34,729 nt of DNA from Flavobacteriaceae bacterium (GTDB lineage: Bacteria; Bacteroidota; Bacteroidia; Flavobacteriales; Flavobacteriaceae): contig JAGXIE010000116.1 of NCBI GenBank assembly GCA_024635765.1, positions 1-34,729 of the forward strand, read 5' to 3'. A program made the translations under genes and the position numbers. How positions within the stretch are numbered: the first letter of the stretch is position 1; every line of letters begins with the position of its first letter. The notes beneath the pieces were generated by a model, which saw nothing but the letters and a program-made list of their open reading frames with translations, made no database searches and had not been told where the DNA came from. This document shows positions 18,220 to 27,367 of the stretch, in pieces.

Positions 18220-18316
18220 TTGATCGATGGATGATTAGTAGCTTTCCAAAAAACGAAGATAAATCACTTTTCGTATGACTTTTCTTAAAAAAAGTATAAA
18301 CTTAATCCTATGTATG

Positions 18317-19621
18317 TTATTTTTTTCTCATGTAGACACTGATCGGAACACCATGAAAATCAAACTGTTCTCTTAATTTATTCTCTAAAAATCGCTTATA
18401 CGGTTCTTTGACGTATTGAGGCAAATTACAGAAGAAGGCAAATTGCGGCTGCGGAGTTGGCAACTGCATGATGTATTTTATTTTGACGAACTTACCTTTT
18501 AATGCAGGTGGCGGATTGTTTTCAATGATAGGCAACATGACCTCATTGAGTTTACTGGTTTTTATTTTTTTAGAACGATTTTTATAGACTTCAACTGCCG
18601 TTTCAATTGCTTTAAAAATACGTTGCTTGTTTAACACAGATATAAACACAATTGGCACATCTGTAAATGGCTCAATCTCTTTACGGATTTTCTTTTCAAA
18701 GTCACGCGCTGAATTGGTTTCCTTTTCAATCAAATCCCATTTATTGACCAAAATGACAATACCTTTGCGATTGCGCTCTGCCAACCAAAATATGTTCTGC
18801 ACCTGTCCATCGAACCCTCTATCTGCATCGGCAACGATCAAACAGACGTCGCAATGTTCTATGGCTCTAATACTTCGCATTACAGAATAGAATTCCAAAT
18901 CTTCTTTTACTTTTGATTTGCGACGAATTCCAGCCGTATCTACCAAATTGAATTCAAAGCCAAATTGGTTGTATTTTGTATCGATAGAATCTCTCGTTGT
19001 ACCGGCTATGTCTGTTACTATATATCGGTCTTCACCAATCAAAGCATTTATAAAAGAGGATTTTCCGGCATTCGGCCTACCAACTACTGCAAAACGGGGT
19101 AATTCTGATTCGACTTCTGGCTCGTAAGGCGGCAGTGCTTTTACTACTTCATCCAATAAATCTCCAGTTCCGCTTCCACTCGTACTGGCAATGTTATAGT
19201 ATTCCCCCAACCCTAATGAATAGAATTCTACAGAATCTTGGGCCCTCTTATTATTGTCAACTTTATTAACCGCTAAAAAAACCGGTTTGTTGACTTTTCG
19301 GAGTAAGGCAGCAACGTCTTCATCCATCCCAGTGACACCAGATTCCACGTCGACCATAAAAATAATGACATCAGCTTCATCGATGGCTAGTTCTACCTGT
19401 TTATCAATTTCCGCTTCAAAAACATCATCGCTTCCCAGAACATAACCACCCGTGTCGATAACGGTAAACTCACGACCATTCCAGTCCGTCTTACCATAAT
19501 GACGATCTCTAGTCACACCACTCACTGCATCAACTATCGCTTCTCGTCGTTGAATTAAACGGTTGAAAAATGTTGACTTTCCGACATTCGGCCGACCTAC
19601 TATTGCTACTATATTGCTCAT
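18317..19621 (-). CDS. der: Ribosome biogenesis GTPase Der (EngA)
   Basis: Essential double GTPase for 50S subunit assembly. The 434 residues hold two G domains, with P-loops GRPNVGKST at 9-17 and GRPNAGKSS at 181-189, DTGG and DTAG switch motifs, NKVD and NKWD specificity motifs, and a C-terminal KH-like domain ending YMRKK. Length and order are normal. It is divergent from the small membrane protein gene at 19724 and has a canonical -7 box upstream. Together with era and rluD in this window it forms part of the ribosome-maturation content. Confidence 0.97.
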   Translation of the reverse strand: MSNIVAIVGRPNVGKSTFFNRLIQRREAIVDAVSGVTRDRHYGKTDWNGREFTVIDTGGYVLGSDDVFEAEIDKQVELAIDEADVIIFMVDVESGVTGMDEDVAALLRKVNKPVFLAVNKVDNNKRAQDSVEFYSLGLGEYYNIASTSGSGTGDLLDEVVKALPPYEPEVESELPRFAVVGRPNAGKSSFINALIGEDRYIVTDIAGTTRDSIDTKYNQFGFEFNLVDTAGIRRKSKVKEDLEFYSVMRSIRAIEHCDVCLIVADADRGFDGQVQNIFWLAERNRKGIVILVNKWDLIEKETNSARDFEKKIRKEIEPFTDVPIVFISVLNKQRIFKAIETAVEVYKNRSKKIKTSKLNEVMLPIIENNPPPALKGKFVKIKYIMQLPTPQPQFAFFCNLPQYVKEPYKRFLENKLREQFDFHGVPISVYMRKK

Positions 19622-19663
19622 ATTCTTATATTTAATCTACTTTACATATCCTGTAAGCGAGTG

Positions 19664-19671
19664 CAAAGGTA
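19664..19671 (-). promoter_or_regulatory. Candidate -7 box for der
   Basis: TACCTTTG followed by CA on the minus strand is an exact TAnnTTTG match, 42 bases before the der ATG. No clear -33 TTG is seen at the usual spacing. Confidence 0.5.
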
Positions 19672-19723
19672 GTGTTTACTTTCTGAAGAAAAAATAGTAA
19701 TTTGAGGTCACAAATCAAGTGAT

Positions 19724-20230
19724 ATGGAGACGACTAATGAAATTGTCCTAAGACCGCGCTTTAAAATGGAAATAAAACATCCTAATGAGGACGTTTTACG
19801 TGCGTTTGAAACTGTAAAAAGCACACAGTCTAATTTTATAATCAGTCGGGTGGATGATCATGTTTTTATTCGATTACCAAAACATAAGCAACATTTTTGG
19901 TCACCTCAACTTCATCTTGAAGTGAATGAAAGAACTTCAGAATCTTCCGTGCTACATGGTTTATTTGGACCCAACCCAACAGTATGGACACTATTTATGT
20001 TCATTCATTTTTTTGTCGCTGGAATGTTTATTGCCTTTGGTATCTGGTTTTATACCAATTGGACTTTAGGGAATCCCTACGGAATTCAAATCGGATTGAT
20101 GATTCTTATGATTGTAATTTGGTTTGGATTGTATTTTGCGGGCCGCATAGGAAGAAACCGAGGAAAACCTGAAATGCATCAACTCCACAATTTCATGAAT
20201 GACACTTTAAAAAATAATCAGTTGATTTAA
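19724..20230 (+). CDS. Small two-helix membrane protein of unknown function
   Basis: A 168-residue protein that I do not recognise as a named family. The N-terminal 85 residues are soluble and mixed in character (MEIKHPNEDVLRAFETV; DDHVFIRLPKHKQHFWSPQL), followed by two hydrophobic helices at about 87-110 and 118-138 and a short basic tail. It lies between der and era, both GTPase genes, but has no P-loop or other GTPase motif, so a GTP-binding label would be wrong. The first part could be a polar ligand- or lipid-sensing domain; this is speculation. Confidence 0.75.
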   Translation: METTNEIVLRPRFKMEIKHPNEDVLRAFETVKSTQSNFIISRVDDHVFIRLPKHKQHFWSPQLHLEVNERTSESSVLHGLFGPNPTVWTLFMFIHFFVAGMFIAFGIWFYTNWTLGNPYGIQIGLMILMIVIWFGLYFAGRIGRNRGKPEMHQLHNFMNDTLKNNQLI

Positions 20231-20236
20231 TTTCTA

Positions 20237-21115
20237 TTATTGATTATAACCAAAACGTTTGAGTTGTTTTTGATCACTTCTCCAATTTTTATTGACTTTT
20301 ACATAGAGTTCCATATGGACTTGTTTACCAAAAAATTTCTCCAAATCCTTTCGTGCTTCTACCCCTACTCTTTTTAATGCAGCTCCTTTATGGCCAATAA
20401 TAATTCCCTTTTGGGTTTCACGCTCTACCATGATTACCGAACGCATTCTTATAATGTTTTCTTCTTCAAAGAATTCTTCAGTGTCGATTTCAACAGCATA
20501 AGGAATTTCCTTTTTGTAATGCATTAATATTTTTTCACGAATTGTTTCATTAACAAAAAAGCGTTCAGGCTTATCTGTTAATTGGTCTTTTGGATAATAA
20601 GGTGGTGATTCCGGAAGCAATTCGATAATCCGATTAAAAACCTCTTTTACATTAAAACCTTGTAAGGCCGAAATAGGATAAATCTCTGCATTTGGCACTT
20701 TCTCCGTCCACAATTGTACTTGGTTCTCCAGTTGCTCTTGGTCAGATTTATCGATTTTGTTCAACAATAATAATACAGGAATTTTTGAGTTGGTAATTTT
20801 TCTGAAAAAAGCTTCATCCTTCAGCTCCTGTTCCCCAATTTCGACCATATAAATCAGCACATCAGCATCATCAAAAGCTGATTTTACAAAATCCATCATC
20901 GATTGTTGAAGCTCATAAGCGGGTTTGATGATTCCAGGAGTATCAGACAAAATCATTTGAAACTCATCTCCATTAACGATTCCGAGAATTCGGTGTCTCG
21001 TAGTTTGGGCTTTTGAAGTGATGATAGATAATTTTTCACCGACAAAAGCATTCATCAAGGTTGATTTTCCAACATTTGGATTCCCTATAATATTTACAAA
21101 ACCTGCTTTATGCAT
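20237..21115 (-). CDS. era: GTPase Era
   Basis: Essential GTPase that binds the 3' end of 16S rRNA and helps 30S maturation. The 292 residues contain the P-loop GNPNVGKST at 11-19, SDTPGI, and NKIDKSD, followed by a C-terminal KH domain with GHKGAALKRVGVEARKDLEK and VKVNKNWR, all in the standard order and length. It has its own good promoter match in the 74-base gap after the YihY gene and converges with the 168-residue membrane protein gene six bases away. Confidence 0.97.
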   Translation of the reverse strand: MHKAGFVNIIGNPNVGKSTLMNAFVGEKLSIITSKAQTTRHRILGIVNGDEFQMILSDTPGIIKPAYELQQSMMDFVKSAFDDADVLIYMVEIGEQELKDEAFFRKITNSKIPVLLLLNKIDKSDQEQLENQVQLWTEKVPNAEIYPISALQGFNVKEVFNRIIELLPESPPYYPKDQLTDKPERFFVNETIREKILMHYKKEIPYAVEIDTEEFFEEENIIRMRSVIMVERETQKGIIIGHKGAALKRVGVEARKDLEKFFGKQVHMELYVKVNKNWRSDQKQLKRFGYNQ

Positions 21116-21133
21116 GTATCTCTAATTTTGCTA

Positions 21134-21161
21134 CAAAGATACGTCAAAATGTTTTGTACAA
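21134..21161 (-). promoter_or_regulatory. Promoter of era (Bacteroidota consensus)
   Basis: On the minus strand TATCTTTG (21134-21141) matches the -7 consensus and a TTG (21159-21161) lies 17 bases upstream as the -33 element. The leader would be about 13 bases. With the yaaA promoter, this is the best motif in the window. Confidence 0.62.
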
Positions 21162-21189
21162 TTCAATCGGGTATTAGTTTAAGACAACT

Positions 21190-22113
21190 CTAACGGGATT
21201 CTTTTTCTAATTGGTTCAAAACATTATTAAATTCCTTATTTGTGTCATGTCCATATTTGATAGAATATTGACGCGTGAACTCTGCACCAAAGAAGAAGAT
21301 AAGACAAGAATAGGATACCCACAATAAAACTAACACAATACTGCCCGCCGCACCGTAGGTAGAACCCGGATTGGATCGACCAAAATATAAACTCATCAAA
21401 AACTCACTAAACACGAAGAGTGTTGCTGTGAGGAAGGCACCTATCCAAACGGTTTTCCAGCGAATTTTCTTATCCGGCATGTATTGAAACATCATGGCAA
21501 ACAATGTCGAGATTATTCCAATGGACAACAAAAAATTAACCCCGTAAAGAAGGTACAATACAATGTTAGGAAATATTTCTTTAATATAATCTGTCAATGC
21601 TGAAATAAGAGTTGTCACTACAAAACTGATCAACAATAAAAATCCGATGACCAAAATGAATGCAAAACTTTTAGCTCTATAGCTTATTACTTTTTTAAAA
21701 CTAAAGTTTGAAGTTTGATCTACATCCCAGATTTTGTTTAAGGATATTTGCAAATGATAAAAAACGCCAGTAGCACCGAATAATATGGTTGCAATACCTA
21801 TAATTGTAGAAATCATGTTGTCTTCAGAATTCTGTGTGTCGGCAATCATATTTAGAATAGATTTGGCTGCATCGGCTCCAAGAGCAGTTGTTAATTGTGA
21901 ATTTAACTGTCCTGCCACTATTTCTGGACCCCAAATACTACCCACGAAATTGATCAGTATGACCAATAAACCTGGTAATGCCAGGACAGCATAATAGGCA
22001 ACCACAGCACTCATTCGCCAAGGATCGTTTTTATCCCATGCTTTATAGGTTTTTACGACCAACTTAGGAAGGTGTTGGATTTTAAATTTTTCTTTAGCTT
22101 CAGTCATATTCAT
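21190..22113 (-). CDS. YihY/BrkB family inner-membrane protein
   Basis: A 307-residue polytopic protein of the YihY/virulence factor BrkB family, with about six transmembrane helices. Marks of the family are the opening DPWRMSAVVAYYAVLALPGL, the central GATGVFYHLQISLNKIWDV and the late GAAGSIVLVLLWVSYSCLI. These proteins were once mislabelled RNase BN; the actual function (transport or envelope integrity) is not settled. The C-terminus is soluble and charged. It lies 57 bases downstream of the STN receptor operon and upstream of era on the same strand. A second ATG two codons downstream is equally possible. Confidence 0.9.
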   Translation of the reverse strand: MNMTEAKEKFKIQHLPKLVVKTYKAWDKNDPWRMSAVVAYYAVLALPGLLVILINFVGSIWGPEIVAGQLNSQLTTALGADAAKSILNMIADTQNSEDNMISTIIGIATILFGATGVFYHLQISLNKIWDVDQTSNFSFKKVISYRAKSFAFILVIGFLLLISFVVTTLISALTDYIKEIFPNIVLYLLYGVNFLLSIGIISTLFAMMFQYMPDKKIRWKTVWIGAFLTATLFVFSEFLMSLYFGRSNPGSTYGAAGSIVLVLLWVSYSCLIFFFGAEFTRQYSIKYGHDTNKEFNNVLNQLEKESR

Positions 22114-22170
22114 AAACGGAATTCTGTCATCATAAAATTACAATTTAAATTTTCCTGCCTTTCAATAAAA

Positions 22171-24687
22171 TCAAAAAAATACTCTCAAGACAAAATTAGG
22201 TGTCAATCCCAATGAACTTTGCTCTATCTTTTGGCTATTGCCATTAAACACTTGATAGGTTGAGTTGATGACATTTTCATTATTGAGCACATTCCATACG
22301 GATACGCCAAAAGTTGCCTTTAAGTTTTTGGCAACGTTGCAATCGTACAATGCGGATATATCAATCCTTAAATAATCTTGAAGATTGCTGCTATTGGCTG
22401 GTTCATAATTTATGTCATTGCCAATTACCTGATTATTTTCTATAGGATTAGTCGTTGGTTTTCCTGAATGCCAATTGAGACCTGTAGCAATTTTTAAATG
22501 ATTAGTATTGTAGGTCAAGCCTAAAGTTACGAAGTGTTCTATGTCAAAATTACTTGGAAATTCAACTTCAGGAAGCTCTTTGAATGTGTATAGATTCTGC
22601 ATAAATGAATAACTCAACCATGTTTTAAAATCTCCCAATCGTTTTCGAACCAACACGTCGAGACCTTTCACCTCGTAACTGCCATTGGTCTTTATAAATT
22701 CATATTGGTTTTGAAACCCTTGGCTCTGGGTTGTAATTCCATCAACTTTCTTGAGGTATCCTTCAGCACTTAACAACCAACCATAATGAATATAATTGAT
22801 ACCTGCAGATACTTGCTTGCTCTCAATGACCGGAATATCTTTGTCATTGGACAATTGCCATCTGCGCTTTTCGATTCCCAAAAAATCATTTTGAAAATTG
22901 ATGACTTGGGAAGTGTTTTGATGCTTGAATTCACCCAGGACTTCAAACGTAAAATATTCTAAAAACCGTTGATTAAAATTCAATCGTGGTTCAAGAATGC
23001 TCTTTTTAAATTTATCAATATAATTGAATCGTGCACCTACAGAAAAATTTGTTTTGCGATTGACAGCGGCAAAATTTAATTGGGAATATGTGGCAAACGT
23101 CCTTATGACCTCGGAGATCAAAGAGCGAAACAAAGGATTGTCAACGTCATCGAGATTCGTGACCTGCGTCTCCACAAATTGATGCCCTCCGAAAAGCTGA
23201 AATCTTTGATTGATTCTAAAATAAGTGTTCAACTTCAAGCTTGTTTCTGAAACTTTGTTCTCTTGGAGAAATCGCTGTGAAGCCAAAATATTTTCATTGA
23301 TGGCCTTTAATTTATAATCAGTTTCGTAAACGGAAAAGATACTTTGCCATCTATCGTCCCACGTCCTTTTATATTGAAATCCTGCAGCGATACTGTTTTG
23401 GGTCACTTTGCTTTGCCTAGATTCTTCGATATCATTGACGGTTGCATGCTCATCAAACACCAATTCATCAGCGACATTTATGAAATTCAGGCGAACCTCG
23501 TCTTTTGGACTAATTTTATAAATCCAACGTAAAGACATATCATAAAAATCGAATGCTTTATCGGAATTAACAGTGTTGCTCGCATTGGCTTCCACTTCTG
23601 TATTTTGGGAAATACGATCAAAAAACTCTTTATAGGTTGGTGTTTCTACAAACTCACTGATGGATTTTCGACCAGCAATTTGCAGGGATGATTTTTTTCC
23701 AATTGGTACATCCACAAATCCGTTGGAATCAATAAAGTTAGCGCCTATACTCCCATTAAACTTTGAATTGATTTGTTCATCAGTTTTCATGGCAATTGTG
23801 CCAGAGATTCCATCAGTATAAGTCACGTCGGTACCATTTTTCAACAGCGAAACCTTTTGAGTTATTTGGGGGTTATACATGGAAATCAATCCAAAAAAAT
23901 GACCAGATTGGTACATCTTTATATCATCCCAGAGAATCAAATTTTGGTCATGAGTTCCACCTCTAATATTGATGTTTGATACTGTTTCATTTTCACTTTG
24001 AATGCCTGGAAAGGATTGGACAGATTGCAGTACATCAGCTTCAATCAGTCCAGGCAAAATATCGAAATCTGAAAAATCAATTTCGTATGAACCATTATTC
24101 AGTTTATTGATACCGCTTACGATATAATCAGATATCACAACTTCCGACAACGACTGAAGCTCCTGCTCCAAGAAAATAGTTTCACAGGCGTTTTTATTGA
24201 AATCCTTAATAGATTTGGAAGACGACTTGTATCCCAAATATCGAATTTTAATAGCTTCATTCTGGTTTTGAACTGTCAACTGAAAAAAGCCGTTTTCATC
24301 TGTAATTGTTGAACTTTTTTCAGATTGGATCGTGGCAAACGCAATCGCAGATTGGCTCCCTTTTGATTTCAAATAACCACAAATCGTCAAACCATCCCTT
24401 TTTTTTATGGATACAAAATTATCATTCAAAAGTGTGAACATAAGTCCAGTTTGGGCTCGTAAATAATCCAACACTTCATCAAATGACATTTTTTGATTTG
24501 GAGGAGTTAAGGAAACACCAATAATGGTATCTTCAGCATAGTTAAATCGGTAATCGTAATGCTCCTGTAATTGAATGAGAATATCCAAAAGAGGTCGCTT
24601 TTCGTCTGTGTCTTGAGCCATTGCAGAATTTGACAAAAGAATACTGGCGAAAACAAATAAAAAATAGACTCTATTTTTTATGACCAT
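22171..24687 (-). CDS. TonB-dependent receptor with STN signalling domain
   Basis: An 838-residue outer-membrane receptor. A signal peptide (ending SNSAMAQ) is followed by an STN/secretin-like domain (about 35-100, PLLDILIQLQEHYDYRFNY), a carboxypeptidase-regulatory beta-sandwich (about 105-180), a plug with NINIRGGTHDQNLILWDD and a barrel ending in VFF. An STN domain in front of the plug is the hallmark of receptors that signal to a FecR/sigma pair, and those genes lie directly upstream. I chose the ATG at 24687, since the longer frame opens with TTG; it overlaps the end of fecR by 17 bases, implying coupling. The ligand is unknown; no SusD partner is present. Confidence 0.9.
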   Translation of the reverse strand: MVIKNRVYFLFVFASILLSNSAMAQDTDEKRPLLDILIQLQEHYDYRFNYAEDTIIGVSLTPPNQKMSFDEVLDYLRAQTGLMFTLLNDNFVSIKKRDGLTICGYLKSKGSQSAIAFATIQSEKSSTITDENGFFQLTVQNQNEAIKIRYLGYKSSSKSIKDFNKNACETIFLEQELQSLSEVVISDYIVSGINKLNNGSYEIDFSDFDILPGLIEADVLQSVQSFPGIQSENETVSNINIRGGTHDQNLILWDDIKMYQSGHFFGLISMYNPQITQKVSLLKNGTDVTYTDGISGTIAMKTDEQINSKFNGSIGANFIDSNGFVDVPIGKKSSLQIAGRKSISEFVETPTYKEFFDRISQNTEVEANASNTVNSDKAFDFYDMSLRWIYKISPKDEVRLNFINVADELVFDEHATVNDIEESRQSKVTQNSIAAGFQYKRTWDDRWQSIFSVYETDYKLKAINENILASQRFLQENKVSETSLKLNTYFRINQRFQLFGGHQFVETQVTNLDDVDNPLFRSLISEVIRTFATYSQLNFAAVNRKTNFSVGARFNYIDKFKKSILEPRLNFNQRFLEYFTFEVLGEFKHQNTSQVINFQNDFLGIEKRRWQLSNDKDIPVIESKQVSAGINYIHYGWLLSAEGYLKKVDGITTQSQGFQNQYEFIKTNGSYEVKGLDVLVRKRLGDFKTWLSYSFMQNLYTFKELPEVEFPSNFDIEHFVTLGLTYNTNHLKIATGLNWHSGKPTTNPIENNQVIGNDINYEPANSSNLQDYLRIDISALYDCNVAKNLKATFGVSVWNVLNNENVINSTYQVFNGNSQKIEQSSLGLTPNFVLRVFF

Positions 24688-25576
24688 ATATGACAACTTG
24701 CTTTGGCGATACAATTTTATAGGTTAAATTTAAAGGTTGTGTAACTGACATCAAAGCATTGTCCAAGTTATTATGCACAAAACCACCTGTAAATAATGGG
24801 TTTTGTGTGATGTTCTGTAATTCTATATTCAAATCATATTGCCGTTCCAGTTCGGCAATGACTTCTTTAAAGGGAACTTTCTCAAAACTACTTACATTGT
24901 CCAGCCAATGCGGTTCATCTAAAGTGGTGCTGCTTTGAGAATAATTGCCGTTCAATATCCGATAGGTTTTTCCAGCAGTAAGAGTTTCCGAAATGTCATT
25001 TGAAGTTACTTTCACTACACCTTCATAACATGTCACTTCAAAATAGTGATCACGTTGTTTTACACTGAATTCGGTGCCAACGACAGTTACAATTCCTTTG
25101 GAAGTGACCACATCAAATGTTCTGCCTTTTTGTACTTGGAAAAAAGCTTCACCTTTCAAAGTGACTTCACGCTTTTTATCCCAGTTTTTTTTGTTGTATT
25201 CCACTTCAGACAGCGCATTTAAAGTCACTTTAGAAGCATCAGGAAGTTCAATGGTTGTTTTTTGATGTGCCAAGGTATTGACTTGAATTGTCGGATTATA
25301 AAACAAGGTGAAATAAAGTCCCAATGCGATGACAAGCACACTTGCAATCCGTAAAATCGGATTGGTCCAAAGTGGTTTTGGTGCTTTGGTATTTTTAAGT
25401 TTGTTATTGAATGTTTCGAAATCATCAACTTTTGATAGATCAGAAGCCTTGAAATCTTTAGCGTTTTCAACGATATCAACATAAAATTGATATTCATCCA
25501 ATGCTTTAAAAGCTTCGTGCTCTTCTGGTGTCAACTCATCATTTAACCATTTCTCTATCAAGTATTCTTTTTCCAT
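24671..25576 (-). CDS. FecR family anti-sigma factor
   Basis: A 301-residue single-pass protein: a cytoplasmic N-terminal anti-sigma region (YLIEKWLNDELTPEEHEAF), a transmembrane helix at about 76-95, a periplasmic FecR domain (QKTTIELPDASKVTLNALSE; TEFSVKQRDHYFEV) and a C-terminal DUF4974 domain (EVIAELERQYDLNIELQN). By analogy with FecR it relays a signal from the receptor's STN domain to the sigma factor. I used the ATG at 25576 rather than a GTG two codons earlier. It lies 38 bases after the sigma gene and overlaps the receptor gene. Confidence 0.93.
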   Translation of the reverse strand: MEKEYLIEKWLNDELTPEEHEAFKALDEYQFYVDIVENAKDFKASDLSKVDDFETFNNKLKNTKAPKPLWTNPILRIASVLVIALGLYFTLFYNPTIQVNTLAHQKTTIELPDASKVTLNALSEVEYNKKNWDKKREVTLKGEAFFQVQKGRTFDVVTSKGIVTVVGTEFSVKQRDHYFEVTCYEGVVKVTSNDISETLTAGKTYRILNGNYSQSSTTLDEPHWLDNVSSFEKVPFKEVIAELERQYDLNIELQNITQNPLFTGGFVHNNLDNALMSVTQPLNLTYKIVSPKQVVIYGHKK

Positions 25577-25614
25577 ATTCACTTATATAACAACTTCATC
25601 ATCCTTTATCCTGA

Positions 25615-26139
25615 TTATTTTTTCAAAAAAACTTCTAATTCTTTTTTAAGACTGTCAAAAGCTGTGTAAATTCTGTATTCCACAACCTTTCTTGTCACTC
25701 CTAATATATCTGCAATTTCTTGATGTTTTTTGCCTTCAACCTTATTCAGCATAAATGCAACTCGCTGTTCTTCACTTAGATTACTCAATGCTTTTTGATA
25801 AGTTTCATAATACTGTTCCTTTTCCAATAAAAATTCAGGTGTTTCATTGGTATAATCCTTAGTCTTTAGTTTTTGATGTTTCAAGACCACCTTTTGATGT
25901 TTGATGTCATTCAGTACCATATTATTGGCGACAGTAAACAAGAAAGATTTTGCCTTGTCGATGGACACATTTTTACAATTCTCCCACAGTTTGATGAATG
26001 CCTCTTGAGCTTTATCATTTGGATTGTACTTTGCTCCATATTTGTAATAAATGAAATCATGCAAATCTTGTGCATACTTATTATAGATGCTGGAGAATAT
26101 ATGTTCCTTACAAATCGTGTCGTTTAAGTTTTTTGGCAA
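25615..26139 (-). CDS. ECF RNA polymerase sigma factor, FecI-like
   Basis: A 174-residue group 4 sigma factor. Region 2 covers about 15-85 (DLHDFIYYKYGAKYNPNDKAQEAFIKLW) in outline, and region 4 about 120-170, with the helix-turn-helix KKHQEIADILGVTRKVVEYR. It is the first gene of an operon with fecR and the receptor, the standard cell-surface signalling arrangement of Bacteroidota. No ATG is available near the N-terminus; the start must be the TTG at 26139 or another non-ATG codon, which would keep levels low. It is divergent from the repeat lipoprotein gene, 87 bases away. Confidence 0.92.
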   Translation of the reverse strand: MPKNLNDTICKEHIFSSIYNKYAQDLHDFIYYKYGAKYNPNDKAQEAFIKLWENCKNVSIDKAKSFLFTVANNMVLNDIKHQKVVLKHQKLKTKDYTNETPEFLLEKEQYYETYQKALSNLSEEQRVAFMLNKVEGKKHQEIADILGVTRKVVEYRIYTAFDSLKKELEVFLKK

Positions 26140-26226
26140 GGGCTTATGATTTAGAATTTTAAAATTAATTAAAAAAAATCGAAATTTTTTCAGGAGTTTT
26201 TAAATCGAGGTTGTTTTAATAGTATA

Positions 26227-27321
26227 ATGCCGAAACTAATGAAATTCAAAACTACAAAATATATATTTTTAGGATTCCTGATGTTTGCTTTTGTATTAAA
26301 CCTTTCTTGCCGGACGGAGGAAATTGAGTTTGAACAAGCCCCTCCAGAAGAGACACTGATACCAAATAGCCAAGTTGCCAACTTAATGCAACGGGTCGCC
26401 ATGAATGATGGATCAAATGACAATATTATTGATTATGCGAACTGTTTCAATATTCAGCTTCCAGTTACAGTAACAGCGAATGGAGTGCAATTGGTGATTA
26501 CATCGCCTACAGATTATGATTTGATTGAAAGTATTTTTGACGAATTCGACAATGATATTGATACGATTGTAATTGAATTTCCCATAACTATTATTCTTAA
26601 TGATTTTACATCAGTAGCCATTAATTCCATTAACGAACTCTATACGTATGCTAGCAATTGTAATGGTGAAAATGAATTTGACGATGATATAGAATGTATC
26701 GACTTTGAATATCCAATTACGGCATCAATTTTTAATACAAACAATGAACTTATCACAAGCATCACTTTAACTGATGATGAGCAGATGTATAATTTCATAG
26801 ATGATATTAATGACAATGATATCGTCACTATCATTTTTCCTATTATGGTAGTGATTTCTGATGGCACATCCATTACCATCAACAATTTGAATGAACTACA
26901 AAATACCATAGAAAATTATGGTGATGATTGTGACGAAGATGATGATTATGATTACAACGATGACGATTGCAACAATTGTTCTCCACTTCAATTAATCGAT
27001 CTATTAACAAACTGTTCAGATTGGACGGTTGATAAATTGGAACGAAATGATATAGATTACGACAATGTCTATGATGGATATCTATTTAATTTTTTTACTG
27101 ATGGAAGTATTTCTGTTTCCTGGAATATAACAACTGTCTACGGTACATGGTCAGCAAGTGGCACAGGAAACAATATTACAGTAGATATTAATATCCCAAG
27201 TTTACAGTATTGTAACCTCAACTGGAATTTGCACGAGATTCAAGAAAGTCCGGGCGAGACTAAAATAGATTTACGTGTGGGCGGAGATGATAGGATGCGC
27301 TATGAAAGTAACTGCAACTAA
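26227..27321 (+). CDS. Repeat-containing acidic lipoprotein, unknown function
   Basis: A 364-residue protein I cannot assign to a named family. A signal peptide ends in a lipobox with Cys28 (LNLSCRTEE); the acidic residues after it resemble the surface-export signal of flavobacterial lipoproteins. Residues 73-145 and 157-235 are two copies of one unit, each bounded by Cys and each made of two half-repeats centred on P(I/V)T strands (LPVTV, FPITIIL, YPITASI, FPIMVVI) followed by an INS.NEL-type helix. An Asp-rich linker (232-250) follows, then a C-terminal domain (about 263-364) with lipocalin-like spacing (YGTWSASGTG) that resembles the next protein. An ATG at 26239 is an alternative start. 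It is divergent from the ECF sigma gene and may be its target. Confidence 0.8.
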   Translation: MPKLMKFKTTKYIFLGFLMFAFVLNLSCRTEEIEFEQAPPEETLIPNSQVANLMQRVAMNDGSNDNIIDYANCFNIQLPVTVTANGVQLVITSPTDYDLIESIFDEFDNDIDTIVIEFPITIILNDFTSVAINSINELYTYASNCNGENEFDDDIECIDFEYPITASIFNTNNELITSITLTDDEQMYNFIDDINDNDIVTIIFPIMVVISDGTSITINNLNELQNTIENYGDDCDEDDDYDYNDDDCNNCSPLQLIDLLTNCSDWTVDKLERNDIDYDNVYDGYLFNFFTDGSISVSWNITTVYGTWSASGTGNNITVDINIPSLQYCNLNWNLHEIQESPGETKIDLRVGGDDRMRYESNCN

Positions 27322-27367
27322 ATAAAAGAAATATAAAAACAAACTTTAAACCTTAAAATTTTTAATT

